Shown here: positions 1 to 9,474 of the stretch, piece after piece
Layout of the letters: the number at the start of each line of letters is the position of its first letter
How positions within the stretch are numbered: the stretch's first letter is position 1
Assembly (NCBI GenBank): GCA_963663285.2
Contig: CAXXNI010000005.1
Coordinates: 1 to 64,000 of the forward strand
DNA from: CAXXOK01 sp963663285
Lineage (GTDB): Bacteria > Bacillota > Clostridia > Christensenellales > Aristaeellaceae
Direction: 5' to 3'
DNA: 64,000 bases
Position numbers and translations under genes: made by a program
The notes under the pieces: generated by a model
What the model was told of the DNA's origin: nothing
The model's input: the letters and a program-made list of their open reading frames with translations, nothing else
The model's database searches: none

Positions 1-75
<75 letters not shown>

Positions 76-82
76 CTACGCA

Positions 83-113
83 AGCTGTTGCAAGAAATTG
101 CAGCAGCTTTTTT
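83..113 (+). terminator. Intrinsic terminator of tRNA-Asn
   Basis: A 10-bp stem (AGCTGTTGCA/TGCAGCAGCT, one wobble) is followed by a run of T starting at 108. It lies 8 bases after the tRNA CCA end. Confidence 0.85.
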
Positions 114-415
114 GTTGTAAAAATGGCAGATTCTCCTTTGCTATTTAGTTTTCCGTTCCTATTTATTGTAGGAGGAAACAAAATTACTTAGACATTCAGA
201 TGAAAGAACAACCCCACAGTTGTACACAATCTTGATCAGAAATATAGGATATATCGGGATTGGTGCAAACCCGTTCGGAAGGGGACACAAAGGGAAATCT
301 TTTGTTTGCGGCGAATTAGGTACACCACAAGATTCCCATACCAATAGAAATTCTTTCAGATAACATCATTGATTTTAGAAGAAACACCGCCACACGGCGG
401 GGAAGGAGCACCCCG
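114..415. other. Intergenic region without recognised gene
   Basis: This AT-rich stretch lies between the tRNA terminator and the gene at 416. Apart from the GGAAGGAG ribosome binding site just before 416, I see no convincing coding frame, RNA or repeat. Confidence 0.5.
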
Positions 416-850
416 ATGGACAAGCAGCAAATGATGGCGCAAATTACGCAGGCATTTACGGCACTGGGCGTCGCTTTTACGCAGGAGGAAGCCTCCGATT
501 TGGAAATCCATACCGAGTTTGTGAACGCGGGCTGGAGCACGGGGAAGAAAAAGTTCCGTTACGATGCGTTTATCCGTTTGGATGAGAGCGAGAAGGCGGT
601 ATATTTTTGGCAAAAGACCATTGAGAGCAGTGCTGGCATTTCCTTCAGCGGCGGGTTTGAAAGCGCTACGCAGGCTGGCGGCACCATAATGCGAAAAGTG
701 AAAATTGTTGAGTACGGGCCGGAGGGTAAAGTGGTAGAGCAAACAATCAACCTTGGCGATATTGCTAAAGCCGTGAAAAAAGCGGCGAAGGACAATGGTT
801 GGAAGTTCCATACGGCGCTGCGGCAGGAAAAGGCAAAATACGCGCGGTAG
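416..850 (+). CDS. Small cytoplasmic protein of unknown function
   Basis: Encodes a 144-residue soluble protein with no signal peptide, membrane segment or motif I recognise. The composition is mixed alpha/beta, with a glycine-rich central part (around residues 75-90, GISFSGGF) and a lysine/alanine-rich C-terminal helix. A GGAAGGAG ribosome binding site lies 7-8 bases before the ATG. The gene is monocistronic: an isolated tRNA lies upstream and a strong terminator follows the stop. Its reality rests on the ribosome binding site, the terminator and the clean codon use. I cannot assign a function. Confidence 0.75.
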   Translation: MDKQQMMAQITQAFTALGVAFTQEEASDLEIHTEFVNAGWSTGKKKFRYDAFIRLDESEKAVYFWQKTIESSAGISFSGGFESATQAGGTIMRKVKIVEYGPEGKVVEQTINLGDIAKAVKKAAKDNGWKFHTALRQEKAKYAR

Positions 851-870
851 TCACTGCTATCATAGCGAGA

Positions 871-903
871 AGCACCGAGAGCATTCTCTGGTGCTTTTTC
901 TTT
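871..903 (+). terminator. Intrinsic terminator
   Basis: Hairpin AGCACCGAGAG / CTCTGGTGCT with a short CATT-region loop, followed by TTTTTCTTT. It lies 20 bases after the stop of the gene at 416-850. Confidence 0.85.
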
Positions 904-1176
904 CTATTCAATTGTCCTGATCACAAAGGTGCAATTAACAAACGGGTAATAAGGTAAATTCATCTATTCGATGCATCTGGCTTGTAAATATGAAGAACCA
1001 GATAGTTATAATGCTGCGTGTAAAGAATAGCTGTGTGGTATGACGATGAATGGGTATAGATCAGCAAATAATAGGAAAGAGACCGCAACTTTTTGCGGTC
1101 TCTTTTGTGTGGCAGGAGATGCGGCTTTCAAAGAGCTTGAGCACCGAAAATCATTTGGGAGTCTAAACCTCCGCTA
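904..1176. terminator. Convergent region with bidirectional terminator at 1079-1106
   Basis: The stretch is non-coding. At 1079-1106 a 10-bp stem (GAGACCGCAA/TTGCGGTCTC) is flanked by AAAG on one side and TTTTGTG on the other. It can end plus-strand transcripts and, reading leftward, the malF-malG transcript that stops at 1177. Confidence 0.7.
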
Positions 1177-2016
1177 TTACCCCTTTACCGAGCCGCCGGT
1201 AACGCCTTCGATATAGAACTTTTGCATAATCACGAACAGAATTGAAATCGGGATGGAAACCAGTACGCCGCCCGCGCAGAACTGGCCAAAGTATCCGTTG
1301 ATGCGTACCTTATCCACCATGGCGTACAGGCCGATGGCAACAGTTTTGTTTTCCGAAAGGCCGGAGTTGAGCATAATATTGGCGAAGATAAAATCCATCC
1401 ACGGTACAAGAAACGCGCTGATGACCGTGTAGACGATGATGGGCTTGGACAGCGGAAGTACGATACGGGCGAATACCACAAACTCGGAAGCGCCCTCAAT
1501 GTAAGCAGCTTCCCGCATGGATTTGGGTACGGTATCGAAAAAGCCTTTGGCGATCAGGTACCCAAGCCCCGAACTGCCCGAGTAAACGAGGATCAACCCG
1601 ATGTTGCTGTTGGTCAGTCCGATGGATTTCATGATAAAGTACACCGCAATCATCGCCAGAAACCCGGGGAAAAGCGACAAAGTGCTGGCAAACGTGATTA
1701 ATCCCTTCCGTGCTTTAAACCGCATACAGCTCATGGCGTAGGCGACCATCAGCACGAAAATGCTGGAGATGAGGCATGTGAAAATTGCAATGATCAGGGT
1801 ATTGCGAAACCAACTGGGGAAGCGCGCCACATCATCCATGCCAAACAGCAGCGCCTGATAGTGCGCCAGTGTCAGCTCGGACGGAAAAAACGAGCGGATA
1901 TTGGGGCCGGTATCGGAGCCGAAGGAGGTGGCTACCAGCCAAATGATGGGAATCAGCCAGAATATCGAAAGAGCGGTCAGCACCGTGTGCCGCACTGTTT
2001 GCTTGAATATCTTCAT
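1177..2016 (-). CDS. malG: MalG-type sugar ABC transporter permease
   Basis: One of the two membrane subunits of a carbohydrate uptake type 1 (CUT1) importer in the MalG family, 279 residues with six predicted membrane segments. The EAA loop that docks the ATPase is visible (REAAYIEGAS ... LPLSKP, about residues 180-205). I chose the ATG at 2016 because an AGAGGAG ribosome binding site precedes it. An upstream in-frame extension to 2082 lies inside malF and is rejected. The gene overlaps the malF stop by 4 bases (ATGA), so translation is coupled. Substrate specificity (maltodextrin or a related oligosaccharide) is inferred only from family similarity. Confidence 0.9.
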   Translation of the reverse strand: MKIFKQTVRHTVLTALSIFWLIPIIWLVATSFGSDTGPNIRSFFPSELTLAHYQALLFGMDDVARFPSWFRNTLIIAIFTCLISSIFVLMVAYAMSCMRFKARKGLITFASTLSLFPGFLAMIAVYFIMKSIGLTNSNIGLILVYSGSSGLGYLIAKGFFDTVPKSMREAAYIEGASEFVVFARIVLPLSKPIIVYTVISAFLVPWMDFIFANIMLNSGLSENKTVAIGLYAMVDKVRINGYFGQFCAGGVLVSIPISILFVIMQKFYIEGVTGGSVKG

Positions 2017-3485
2017 TGGAACCGCTCCTCTCTGTCGCCCCGGATCAGCCTGCGGAACGCGAAAACCGTGAATACAGCGCAAATGATGAAGATCAGAATG
2101 CCCAGCACGGACGCCATTTTATAATTGTAATAATGCTGGGTCAGGCGGTAGAGCCAGGTAATCAGCAAATCGATCTCCTGCGCGTTGGAGTTGGCCAGCA
2201 GCTGATCCTTGGTGACGAAAACATCGTTGGTCAAAAGGTAGATCACGTTGAAGTTGTTAATGTTGTTGGTAAACGAGTAAATTAAGAACGGGCCGGTAAC
2301 AAACAGAATGTAGGGCAGCGTGATTTTTCTGAAGCTCTGGAAGGTGCTTGCGCCGTCAATGCGCGCGCTGTCCAGCAAGTCGCTGGGGATGTTAATGAGA
2401 ATCCCGGTAACAATCAGCATAATGTAGGGAACGCCGATCCATAAGTTGATCAGCAGAATCATCGCTTTGGTCCAACCGGGATCGGTCAGGAAGGGGATGT
2501 AGGCATAACTCGGCGATAGCAGCCCGATGTGTTTGAAAAATTCAGTAACACCGGTTTGGGCGCAGATCGTATTAACGATGCCGGTGTTGGCGAAAAAGTT
2601 GCGTACCAGCAACAGCGATACGAACTGCGGCACCGCGATGGTGACGACCAGGAACGTGCGCCACATACGCTTGAGCCGCGTGTTGCGGTTGTTGATAAAC
2701 ATGGCCATCAGCGTACCGAATATAAAGGTGGAAAACGTCGCCAGCAGCGCCCACAGCAGCGTCCACGAAAGGACTTTGCCAAAGGAATACGCAAAGGTAA
2801 TGGTTTGCGACCGGGTAAACAATGTGCGGAAGTTGTTCAACCCCACCCATGTGAACAGGTTGGTCGGCACCATATGGGTCTGGTCGTAATTGGTAAAGGC
2901 GACGCAAATCATCACCAGCAGCGGAATAATGGTAAACAGCATGACGCCGAGGCTGGGCAGGGTTAAAAGCGTAATATAGAATTTGCGGTTGAGCAGGTCG
3001 CGAATATCGTCCGAAAAGCGGTTGATTTTCTTGCCGCTTTCCTGCAATACCTGCATACGCCGTACGTTATGGATGTTTTGAAACCAGAATACAACCACCG
3101 CGGCCAGTACGATAATGGCAATCAACCCGAACAGCAAAATCATAAAAGAATGATCATAATCGTTGACTTCGTTTTTCATGGTTGCAGGGTTAAACACCGC
3201 TGCGCGCTTGACTGTGCCAAGCGTGCCGAATTTGCTTAAACTCGGCCATAGCGCTTGTGGATAAAAGATGAAAATAAAGGCTTGCAGCAGTGTGATTACA
3301 AAGCCTTTGGCAAATTGCCTGCGCCCGAAATAGCCCGCGCCAAAGAGAATCAGCGACAGGCGAACCCACACATCTCCCTCTTTAATATCCCTGACAAATT
3401 GCACGACAGACGAGGCAATCGCGTGCCACAAAGAACCCAGCGTCTTGCCCACGCGGGCGGCTGCCGATGGTTCGCGTGCATCCAT
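2013..3485 (-). CDS. malF: MalF-type sugar ABC transporter permease with N-terminal extension
   Basis: This 490-residue CUT1 permease partners malG. The C-terminal 290 residues are the conserved MalF core, with EAA loop ARIDGASTFQSFRKITLP. The N-terminal 200 residues add extra hydrophobic segments and a charged linker, as in long Gram-positive MalF proteins. Two starts are possible. ATG at 3491 sits too close to the GGGGAGG ribosome binding site, so I use ATG 3485 with about 8 bases of spacing. It is followed by malG with a 4-base overlap and preceded by the binding-protein gene 83 bases upstream. No ATPase gene is present, so a shared MsmX/MalK-type ATPase elsewhere must energise the system (inference). 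Confidence 0.88.
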   Translation of the reverse strand: MDAREPSAAARVGKTLGSLWHAIASSVVQFVRDIKEGDVWVRLSLILFGAGYFGRRQFAKGFVITLLQAFIFIFYPQALWPSLSKFGTLGTVKRAAVFNPATMKNEVNDYDHSFMILLFGLIAIIVLAAVVVFWFQNIHNVRRMQVLQESGKKINRFSDDIRDLLNRKFYITLLTLPSLGVMLFTIIPLLVMICVAFTNYDQTHMVPTNLFTWVGLNNFRTLFTRSQTITFAYSFGKVLSWTLLWALLATFSTFIFGTLMAMFINNRNTRLKRMWRTFLVVTIAVPQFVSLLLVRNFFANTGIVNTICAQTGVTEFFKHIGLLSPSYAYIPFLTDPGWTKAMILLINLWIGVPYIMLIVTGILINIPSDLLDSARIDGASTFQSFRKITLPYILFVTGPFLIYSFTNNINNFNVIYLLTNDVFVTKDQLLANSNAQEIDLLITWLYRLTQHYYNYKMASVLGILIFIICAVFTVFAFRRLIRGDREERFQ

Positions 3486-3568
3486 GGCCATCCCCTCCCC
3501 TTCGCTGAAAAAACAGCCCGCGTGCCCATGAGAGCGCGCGGGCGTGTAGAACCGGTTACGCCTGTTGT

Positions 3569-4780
3569 TTATTCAACCGTGGCTGTAATGCCGGCAACCA
3601 TGTTATCCAGCAGGGTTTGCAAATCGGTGCCGTCGGCGTTGCCGCCGTAGATCACCGCGCCGAAGGTGGCAGCGGGCGACCAGTAGTTGCCGCCTACGCG
3701 CTGGGTGGTAGCATAAGCGCTCTGTTGCGCAAGCGCCGCGATGGCGGGTGCTGCCTGCACTTCATCCGAAGCGGCCGCAACCAGGTTAGAGGGGCCTTGC
3801 CCGCGCATGACGAAGCGGGAAACCTGGCTTTCTTCGTTGGTCATGTAATCCGCAAACATCATCGCCCAGCCTACATTGTCGCTGTAAGCATTGACGCCGA
3901 CCAGTTTGTAGCCTGCAAACGAGGCCATTTGCACCTGCTCGCCCGCTACCGTATAGGTAGGCAGCTTCGTAGCGGCGTAATCCTCGCCCCATGCATCGGC
4001 GGCGGCATTGGCGTTCCAAACGCCGTTCACGCCCGCGATAACGGAGCCGTCTTTAATGCCGGTGACAAACTCGCCGTCGCCCTGGTTAATGAATCCCGGG
4101 TTCTGCGCGATGGCCAGCATGGCTTCGGCAACCTGTACGCCGGTAATGGGGGTATCGGTGGCGTTCCAGTTGCATTGGTTGTTGACGCCGTCGGGCAGCA
4201 GACCCATTTGCAGTCCGGCGCCCGCGAAGAAGGAGTACATGTACCATGCGCCGCTCATCTCCATGGATACGTATTTGCCCGCGGCAGCGGCTACGCTCAG
4301 CATGGTATCCAGCGACATCACATCTTCAGCGGTGAAGAATGCTTTGTTATAGAACATGAAGTAGCCGTTATCGGCCGTGGCGGGGTAGGCGTAGAGCACA
4401 TCATCCACCGTAGCGGCGGAGATGGAACCGGCGCTGTTGCGGGCGATAATATCCTCCGGGTTCAGCGCTACCGGCTGCAGCGCGCCGGCCAGCACCAGCT
4501 CGCCGAGTTGGTCATCCGCGAAGGTGTATACGTCGGCAGCGGCGGTAATGTCGGTCAGCACCGTATCCTTGGCGGTAGATTCGGACTGGATGCCAACTTG
4601 AATATCGAACATCGTGTCCGGATTGGCGGCCTTGAAGTTTTCAATGACACCGCTGATCCAAGCCTGATCGGCGTCATCGCCGACCCAGACCAGTAAGGAT
4701 ACCGTCTCTTCGGCGACAGCCGTCATCGTTACGCTCATCAGCATCAGTACGGACAGAAGGATAGCGAGAAATTTCTTCAT
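3569..4780 (-). CDS. Extracellular sugar-binding protein (MalE-like)
   Basis: A 403-residue solute-binding protein for the malF-malG importer. The N-terminus is a classical export signal (MKKFLAILLSVLMLMS, cleavage near TAVA-EE). It contains no lipobox cysteine, which is unusual for a Gram-positive binding protein. The mature part has the extended cluster 1 binding-protein pattern (a VWVGDDAD start, and an aromatic-rich WYMYSFFAG segment around residue 200). ATG 4780 is chosen because GGAGGAATCACTT precedes it and the signal peptide begins there. Upstream in-frame codons would spoil the signal. It is the first gene of a three-gene operon. Confidence 0.87.
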   Translation of the reverse strand: MKKFLAILLSVLMLMSVTMTAVAEETVSLLVWVGDDADQAWISGVIENFKAANPDTMFDIQVGIQSESTAKDTVLTDITAAADVYTFADDQLGELVLAGALQPVALNPEDIIARNSAGSISAATVDDVLYAYPATADNGYFMFYNKAFFTAEDVMSLDTMLSVAAAAGKYVSMEMSGAWYMYSFFAGAGLQMGLLPDGVNNQCNWNATDTPITGVQVAEAMLAIAQNPGFINQGDGEFVTGIKDGSVIAGVNGVWNANAAADAWGEDYAATKLPTYTVAGEQVQMASFAGYKLVGVNAYSDNVGWAMMFADYMTNEESQVSRFVMRGQGPSNLVAAASDEVQAAPAIAALAQQSAYATTQRVGGNYWSPAATFGAVIYGGNADGTDLQTLLDNMVAGITATVE

Positions 4781-5245
4781 AAGTGATTCCTCCATCTCTT
4801 TATTCAGTTGTAACGTCGCATACCGTCGGTCTTTTGGAAAGCTTTCTTTGTTGATTTCATCATAACATGCGCCTGTATCCCTGTCAATCGTGGAATGCAG
4901 AGAATGAAAAATATTACAAATAAAGGTAATAGTAAATAATGATGATACGGTTCCGGGTGGCAGCACCGTGGATGCTAACTGTGTTTTTACTGTGCGGCGC
5001 GCGAAAAAGAAAAAGGCGCAGGGTTGCGTTTGTCGCTTCGCGCCGCCTTATAAACGCTTATCTTTTATGGTTTGTGCGCAACAGAAACAATACGTTTTGG
5101 TTCTTCGCTGAAAAAGCATTATTATGATGGCTTAAAAATTTAAAACTACCGGTGACAATATACTGGTAAAAGATAAGCCGGGGCGCCTGTTACCGGGCTG
5201 TATGTGCCGCCAACAGGCCGGGCGTGAATTACACGGGCGGAAATG
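4781..5245. other. Divergent intergenic region between binding-protein and c-di-GMP genes
   Basis: About 465 non-coding bases carry the regulatory DNA of two divergent units. Several short copies of a CCGGT/ACTGGTAA-like word occur (near 5149, 5161, 5199 and 5278), partly as inverted pairs. They could be operator half-sites but match no site I can name. I found no riboswitch consensus (c-di-GMP GEMM was looked for and not seen). Confidence 0.4.
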
Positions 5246-5274
5246 TTGTAAAGCGTGTTCGTCTTTGATATACT
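5246..5274 (+). promoter_or_regulatory. Sigma-A promoter of the GGDEF/HD-GYP gene
   Basis: -35 TTGTAA (5246-5251) and -10 TATACT (5269-5274) are separated by 17 bases. The leader to the start codon is about 95 bases and contains a small GGAGG/CCTCC hairpin. Confidence 0.65.
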
Positions 5275-5376
5275 TTTTACTGGTAACAGTTTGGCGCGGT
5301 TACAGGAGGGGCGATACCTCCTTTCAGAGATAAATGCGGATTTGCCATATATGCTGTTGGGATGGGAGGACGCACT

Positions 5377-7737
5377 ATGGATCAGACGGTGTTGAAAGCA
5401 TTGGTAAGCAATGCAACAACATTACTGGTGCTATCCATTATTTTTGAAGTTACGTATATGCTGCCTGCAAAATATAAAAAATGGCAGCCCTATATCAGCG
5501 GCGCGATGATCGCGTCGATTTGCATTGTCATTATGGGAATACCCTTTACGTTGATACCCGGTGTGGTTTTTGATACGCGCTCGATTCTTATCAGCGTGAC
5601 CGGCATGATTTTCGGCTTTATCCCAACGGCGATCACCGTCGTTGCGGCTTCGCTGTTCCGGCTCAGCGCCGGGGGTGCGGGCGCATGGCCCGGTGTGGCT
5701 GTCATCGTATCCAGCGCCGCAATCGGCTTGCTTTGGCAGAGGCTGATCATTTCCAAGGTAATCAAATGGAGAACGCTGAACGTATATCTGATGAGCATTA
5801 CCGTGCATGTGGTGATGCTGCTGTGCATGCTGCTTTTGCCCTACCCGCAGAATACCATCGTGATCCGTGCCATTGCCGAGCCGGTGATGCTGGTGTATCC
5901 GATTGCTTCGGTTTTGCTCAGCCTTTTACTGTTAAGGCAAAAACAGTTTAAAGTTGTACAGGCTCAACTGGCGCAATCCGAGGAGCGCTTTAAAGCGTTG
6001 TTTGAAAACGCGCCGCTGGGGTATCAATCGCTGGATGCCGAGGGTAATTTTATTGAAGTGAACCAGCAGTGGCTGGATACGCTGGGTTATACCAAAGAGG
6101 AAGTCGTAGGGAAATGGTTCGGCGATTTCGCAGCGCCGCCGTACCAAGACGCGTTTCGCGAGCGGTTTCCCCTTCTCAAAAAGCAGGGGAATATACACAG
6201 CGAGTTTGAAATGCTGCATAAAAGCGGCAAAACGGTTGTGATTGCGTTTGACGGGAAAGTGGGCTACGGAAGCGACGGCGAGTTTCGGCAAACGCACTGC
6301 ATTTTGCAGGATATAACCGTGCAGCGGATGAATGAGAAGAAGCTGCAGGAAAGTGAAAAGAAATACAGCAATTATATCGAAAATGCTCCCTATGCGGTAT
6401 GGGTGGTCGACGAGAATGGTATTTTTACGGAAGCCAATCAGGCGTCCGCAACCATTACTGGGTATACCAAAGCAGAACTAGATGGAAAATCAGCGTTTGC
6501 TTTTGCCGCGCAGGAAACCATGCAGGATGCGGTAAACAGCTTTCAAACGCTGAAAACAACAGGAAAAGTGAACACGGAATTTCAGTTTATCCACAAAAAC
6601 GGCACAAAGCGTTGGTGGTCGATAAACGCGGTGAAAATTGCGGACGGGAAATATCTTGGCTTTTCCAATGATATTACCGATCAAAAGAGCATCGAAAACG
6701 AATTGATCTATATGAGCTACCATGACCATTTGACGGGTCTTTATAACCGCAGGTTTTTTGAAGAAGAGATGAACCGGCAAAATACCTCCGGCAGGCTGCC
6801 GCTATCCGTTATCATTGCGGATATTAACGGCGTAAAACTGGTGAACGACGCTTTTGGCCATGCGGAAGGCGACCGCCTTATTTTTGACTGCGCAAGGTTG
6901 ATCAGCAGCTGCTGCAAGCCGGGGTATACTGTTTCGCGTACAGGCGGAGACGAATTTGCGATTCTCATGCCCAATACCGACGGGGATACCGCTTACAGCA
7001 TTTTGAAGAAAATTCAGGACGCTATTAAGGAGTTTGTGGGGAAGGCGAAGAACGACCGGTTCACCCATAGCGTCTCGCTGGGGTTTGCCACCCGCAGAAC
7101 CATGAACGAGGATATCAACCATACCATTAAAACAGCGGAAGAGTATATGTATCAAAGAAAACTGCTGGAGCATTCCAGCTCCCACAGCGCTATCGTAGCC
7201 TCCATTAAGGCGACCATGCTGGAGAAGAGCCACGAAACGGAGGAGCACGCGGAACGGCTGGTAAAGCTGACCCGTGCCATGGCGGCGCAACTGGGGCTGC
7301 CGCAGTCCGATCAGGATCGGCTGGAACTGCTTGCGACACTCCATGACATCGGCAAGGTGGGCATCAGCGATCAAATTTTGACGAAACCCGGCAAACTATC
7401 CGATACCGAATGGGTGGAGATGAAACGGCACCCCGAAATCGGGTACCGGATCGCCGTCTCTTCCCCGGAGCTGATACCGGTAGCGGAGAACATACTCTGT
7501 CACCATGAACGTTGGGATGGAAAGGGTTATCCGCAGGGGATCAGCGGGGAAAGCATTCCCATGCTCGCACGCCTCCTTGCCGTTGCCGATGCATACGATG
7601 CGATGACCGAGGACAGGGCATACCGCAAAGCGATGCCGCATGAAATGGCGGTTGAAGAGATTAAAAGGAACGCGGGCTCGCAGTTTGACCCCCGCATTGT
7701 TGCGGCATTTTTAGAGGTTGTACAGAAAAAGCAGTAG
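5377..7737 (+). CDS. Membrane PAS-PAS-GGDEF-HD-GYP cyclic-di-GMP protein
   Basis: A 786-residue signalling protein. Residues 1-190 hold five to six membrane helices of the 5TM-LYT sensor type. Two PAS domains follow (about 200-320 and 330-440), then a GGDEF diguanylate cyclase domain with intact GGDEF near residue 522. The C-terminal HD-GYP phosphodiesterase domain has HDIGK (about 655) and HHERWDGKGYP (about 705). Both synthetic and hydrolytic signatures look intact, so the protein may switch between making and breaking c-di-GMP. No RxxD inhibitory site is evident just before GGDEF. ATG 5377 follows GGGAGGACGCACT; the upstream ATG at 5362 lacks a site. Confidence 0.93.
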   Translation: MDQTVLKALVSNATTLLVLSIIFEVTYMLPAKYKKWQPYISGAMIASICIVIMGIPFTLIPGVVFDTRSILISVTGMIFGFIPTAITVVAASLFRLSAGGAGAWPGVAVIVSSAAIGLLWQRLIISKVIKWRTLNVYLMSITVHVVMLLCMLLLPYPQNTIVIRAIAEPVMLVYPIASVLLSLLLLRQKQFKVVQAQLAQSEERFKALFENAPLGYQSLDAEGNFIEVNQQWLDTLGYTKEEVVGKWFGDFAAPPYQDAFRERFPLLKKQGNIHSEFEMLHKSGKTVVIAFDGKVGYGSDGEFRQTHCILQDITVQRMNEKKLQESEKKYSNYIENAPYAVWVVDENGIFTEANQASATITGYTKAELDGKSAFAFAAQETMQDAVNSFQTLKTTGKVNTEFQFIHKNGTKRWWSINAVKIADGKYLGFSNDITDQKSIENELIYMSYHDHLTGLYNRRFFEEEMNRQNTSGRLPLSVIIADINGVKLVNDAFGHAEGDRLIFDCARLISSCCKPGYTVSRTGGDEFAILMPNTDGDTAYSILKKIQDAIKEFVGKAKNDRFTHSVSLGFATRRTMNEDINHTIKTAEEYMYQRKLLEHSSSHSAIVASIKATMLEKSHETEEHAERLVKLTRAMAAQLGLPQSDQDRLELLATLHDIGKVGISDQILTKPGKLSDTEWVEMKRHPEIGYRIAVSSPELIPVAENILCHHERWDGKGYPQGISGESIPMLARLLAVADAYDAMTEDRAYRKAMPHEMAVEEIKRNAGSQFDPRIVAAFLEVVQKKQ

Positions 7738-7812
7738 TATCCGTACGCCGGATACGGCAGGCGGATGTTTTACTGGTGAGCCGGAAGCGTTTTCCGTTAG
7801 GGAGGGTTTTGC

Positions 7813-8157
7813 ATGGGTGCAATCGCGAAAACACCGGAAGCGCCCTACTATGCTGTTATTTTTACTTCTGACAGGACGGCGGGAGGCCATGGGTATGCGA
7901 AAATGGGCGATGAAATTGCCCGGATTGTTTCCAAACAGAAAGGGTTTCTGGGCGTGGAAAGCGTGAGGGACGAAGACGGCTTTGGTATCACGATTTCCTA
8001 CTGGGATGCAATGGAGAGCATTCAAGCATGGAAAAACAACGTACTCCACGCAGAAGCCAAAGCAATGGGGAAAGAGCATTGGTATACTCATTATCAAATA
8101 CGGATTTGTAAGGTTGAGAGCGATCACTTTTTCCAAACGAAATTTTCCGAATCATAG
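7813..8157 (+). CDS. Antibiotic biosynthesis monooxygenase (ABM) domain protein
   Basis: A 114-residue soluble protein of the dimeric alpha+beta barrel ABM family. Recognisable features are the YYAVIFTSDR beta strand, GFLGVESVRDEDGFGITISYW in the centre, and the AWKNNVLHAEA helix. Relatives act as cofactor-free monooxygenases or heme-degrading enzymes, but many are uncharacterised, so the substrate is unknown. The ribosome binding site is GGGAGGG before ATG 7813. It lies 75 bases after the GGDEF/HD-GYP gene with only a small hairpin (7737-7755) between them, so the two may be co-transcribed. Confidence 0.8.
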   Translation: MGAIAKTPEAPYYAVIFTSDRTAGGHGYAKMGDEIARIVSKQKGFLGVESVRDEDGFGITISYWDAMESIQAWKNNVLHAEAKAMGKEHWYTHYQIRICKVESDHFFQTKFSES

Positions 8158-8283
8158 TTTTTTACGATGGGTAACCTTATGCTATTTCGTTTATGGTCGG
8201 TACTGTTTGCCCGCGCGGCTTTTCGCGGTGCGATGCGCCGGACAGACAAAAAATAAAGGTCTTTTCAGCAAGGAGAAACAGGT

Positions 8284-9318
8284 ATGTTGCAGCAGGTTAT
8301 GACGGCTCCGGGCGAGATTACGTTCCGGCAGGTTTCCGTGCCCACCCTTTCGGAGAATGATGTGCTGGTGAAAATGATGCGCATTGGCGTATGCGGCAGC
8401 GATATCCACGTAAACCACGGCAAACACCCCTTTACCTCCTACCCGGTTACGCAGGGGCACGAGGTGAGCGGCCGTATCGAGGCGCTGGGCGCGAAGGTAC
8501 AGGGGCTTACCGTAGGGCAAAAGGTAACCATCGAGCCGCAGGTGTACTGCGGGCAGTGTTATCCCTGCACCCATGGCAAATACAACCTGTGCGAAGCGCT
8601 CAAGGTGATGGGCTTTCAAACGACAGGCGCAGCCAGCGAATACTTTGCCGTGGATGCGGGAAAGATTACCCCGCTGCCGGAAACCATGAGCTACGATCAG
8701 GGCGCGATGATAGAGCCGCTGGCCGTTACCGTGCATGCCGTAAAACGCGCGGGGGATGTGCGCGGGCTGAAGGTGGCGGTACTCGGCGCGGGGCCGATCG
8801 GCAACCTGCTGGCGCAAAGCGCCAAGGCGCTGGGTGCTAAGCAGGTGCTGGTGACCGATATCAGCGATTACCGGCTTTCGCTTGCGGCGCAGTGCGGTGC
8901 GGATTACACGGTAAACACGCGGAATCAACCGTTTCAGGAGGCGCTGGTCGCAAGCTTCGGGCCGGATAAGGCGGATGTGATTTTCGATTGCGCCGGGAAC
9001 GACACGACCATGCAGCAGGCGATCCAGTCGGCGCGCAAAGGCAGCACGATCATCCTTGTAGCGGTGTTTGCAGGGCTTGCCAAGGTGGATCTGGCGGTGC
9101 TGAACGACCATGAGCTGGATTTGAACACCAGCATGATGTACCGCCATGAGGATTATGTGGAGGCTATCTGGCTGGTTAACGAGGGCAAGGTGAAGCTGGA
9201 ACCCCTGATGAGCAGGCATTTCCCGTTTGCCGCCTATGCGGATGCGTACCGCTATATTGATGAGAACCGTGAAACCACCATGAAAGTGCTGATCGACATA
9301 GCAAATCCCGAAGCCTGA
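8284..9318 (+). CDS. Zinc-dependent medium-chain alcohol/polyol dehydrogenase
   Basis: A 344-residue MDR-superfamily dehydrogenase. The catalytic zinc Cys is C37 in GVCGSD, followed by GHE. The structural zinc lobe has four Cys (CGQCYPC...NLC, about 95-110). A Rossmann motif GAGPIGNL lies near residue 172. It belongs to the sorbitol/threonine/galactitol dehydrogenase group. Oxidation of a sugar alcohol with NAD(P) is the likely reaction, but the exact substrate cannot be read from sequence. ATG 8284 follows AGGAGAAACAGGT. It ends before a perfect palindromic terminator. Confidence 0.87.
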   Translation: MLQQVMTAPGEITFRQVSVPTLSENDVLVKMMRIGVCGSDIHVNHGKHPFTSYPVTQGHEVSGRIEALGAKVQGLTVGQKVTIEPQVYCGQCYPCTHGKYNLCEALKVMGFQTTGAASEYFAVDAGKITPLPETMSYDQGAMIEPLAVTVHAVKRAGDVRGLKVAVLGAGPIGNLLAQSAKALGAKQVLVTDISDYRLSLAAQCGADYTVNTRNQPFQEALVASFGPDKADVIFDCAGNDTTMQQAIQSARKGSTIILVAVFAGLAKVDLAVLNDHELDLNTSMMYRHEDYVEAIWLVNEGKVKLEPLMSRHFPFAAYADAYRYIDENRETTMKVLIDIANPEA

Positions 9319-9440
9319 CGCACTCCGCTGGGGAATAAAACCGCGCGATAGCGCTTTGCAGGATAATACTCGCCGGGGAAGCCAACAACCGGCAGGCATG
9401 ATGCAAGCAGGCGGATACTTCCGGAAAGAAAGTGTATATC

Positions 9441-9474
9441 GCAAAGAACCGCGGTCATGACCGCGGTTCTTTGC
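9441..9474. terminator. Perfect 34-bp palindrome, bidirectional terminator
   Basis: GCAAAGAACCGCGGTCA is followed directly by its exact reverse complement. A-rich and T-rich arms (AAAG / CTTT) allow termination in either direction. It lies between the dehydrogenase (plus) and rpiB (minus). Confidence 0.75.

Noticed and set aside
5275..5376. c-di-GMP riboswitch before the GGDEF/HD-GYP gene
   Set aside because: The leader is too short and has no GEMM consensus; only a small hairpin.
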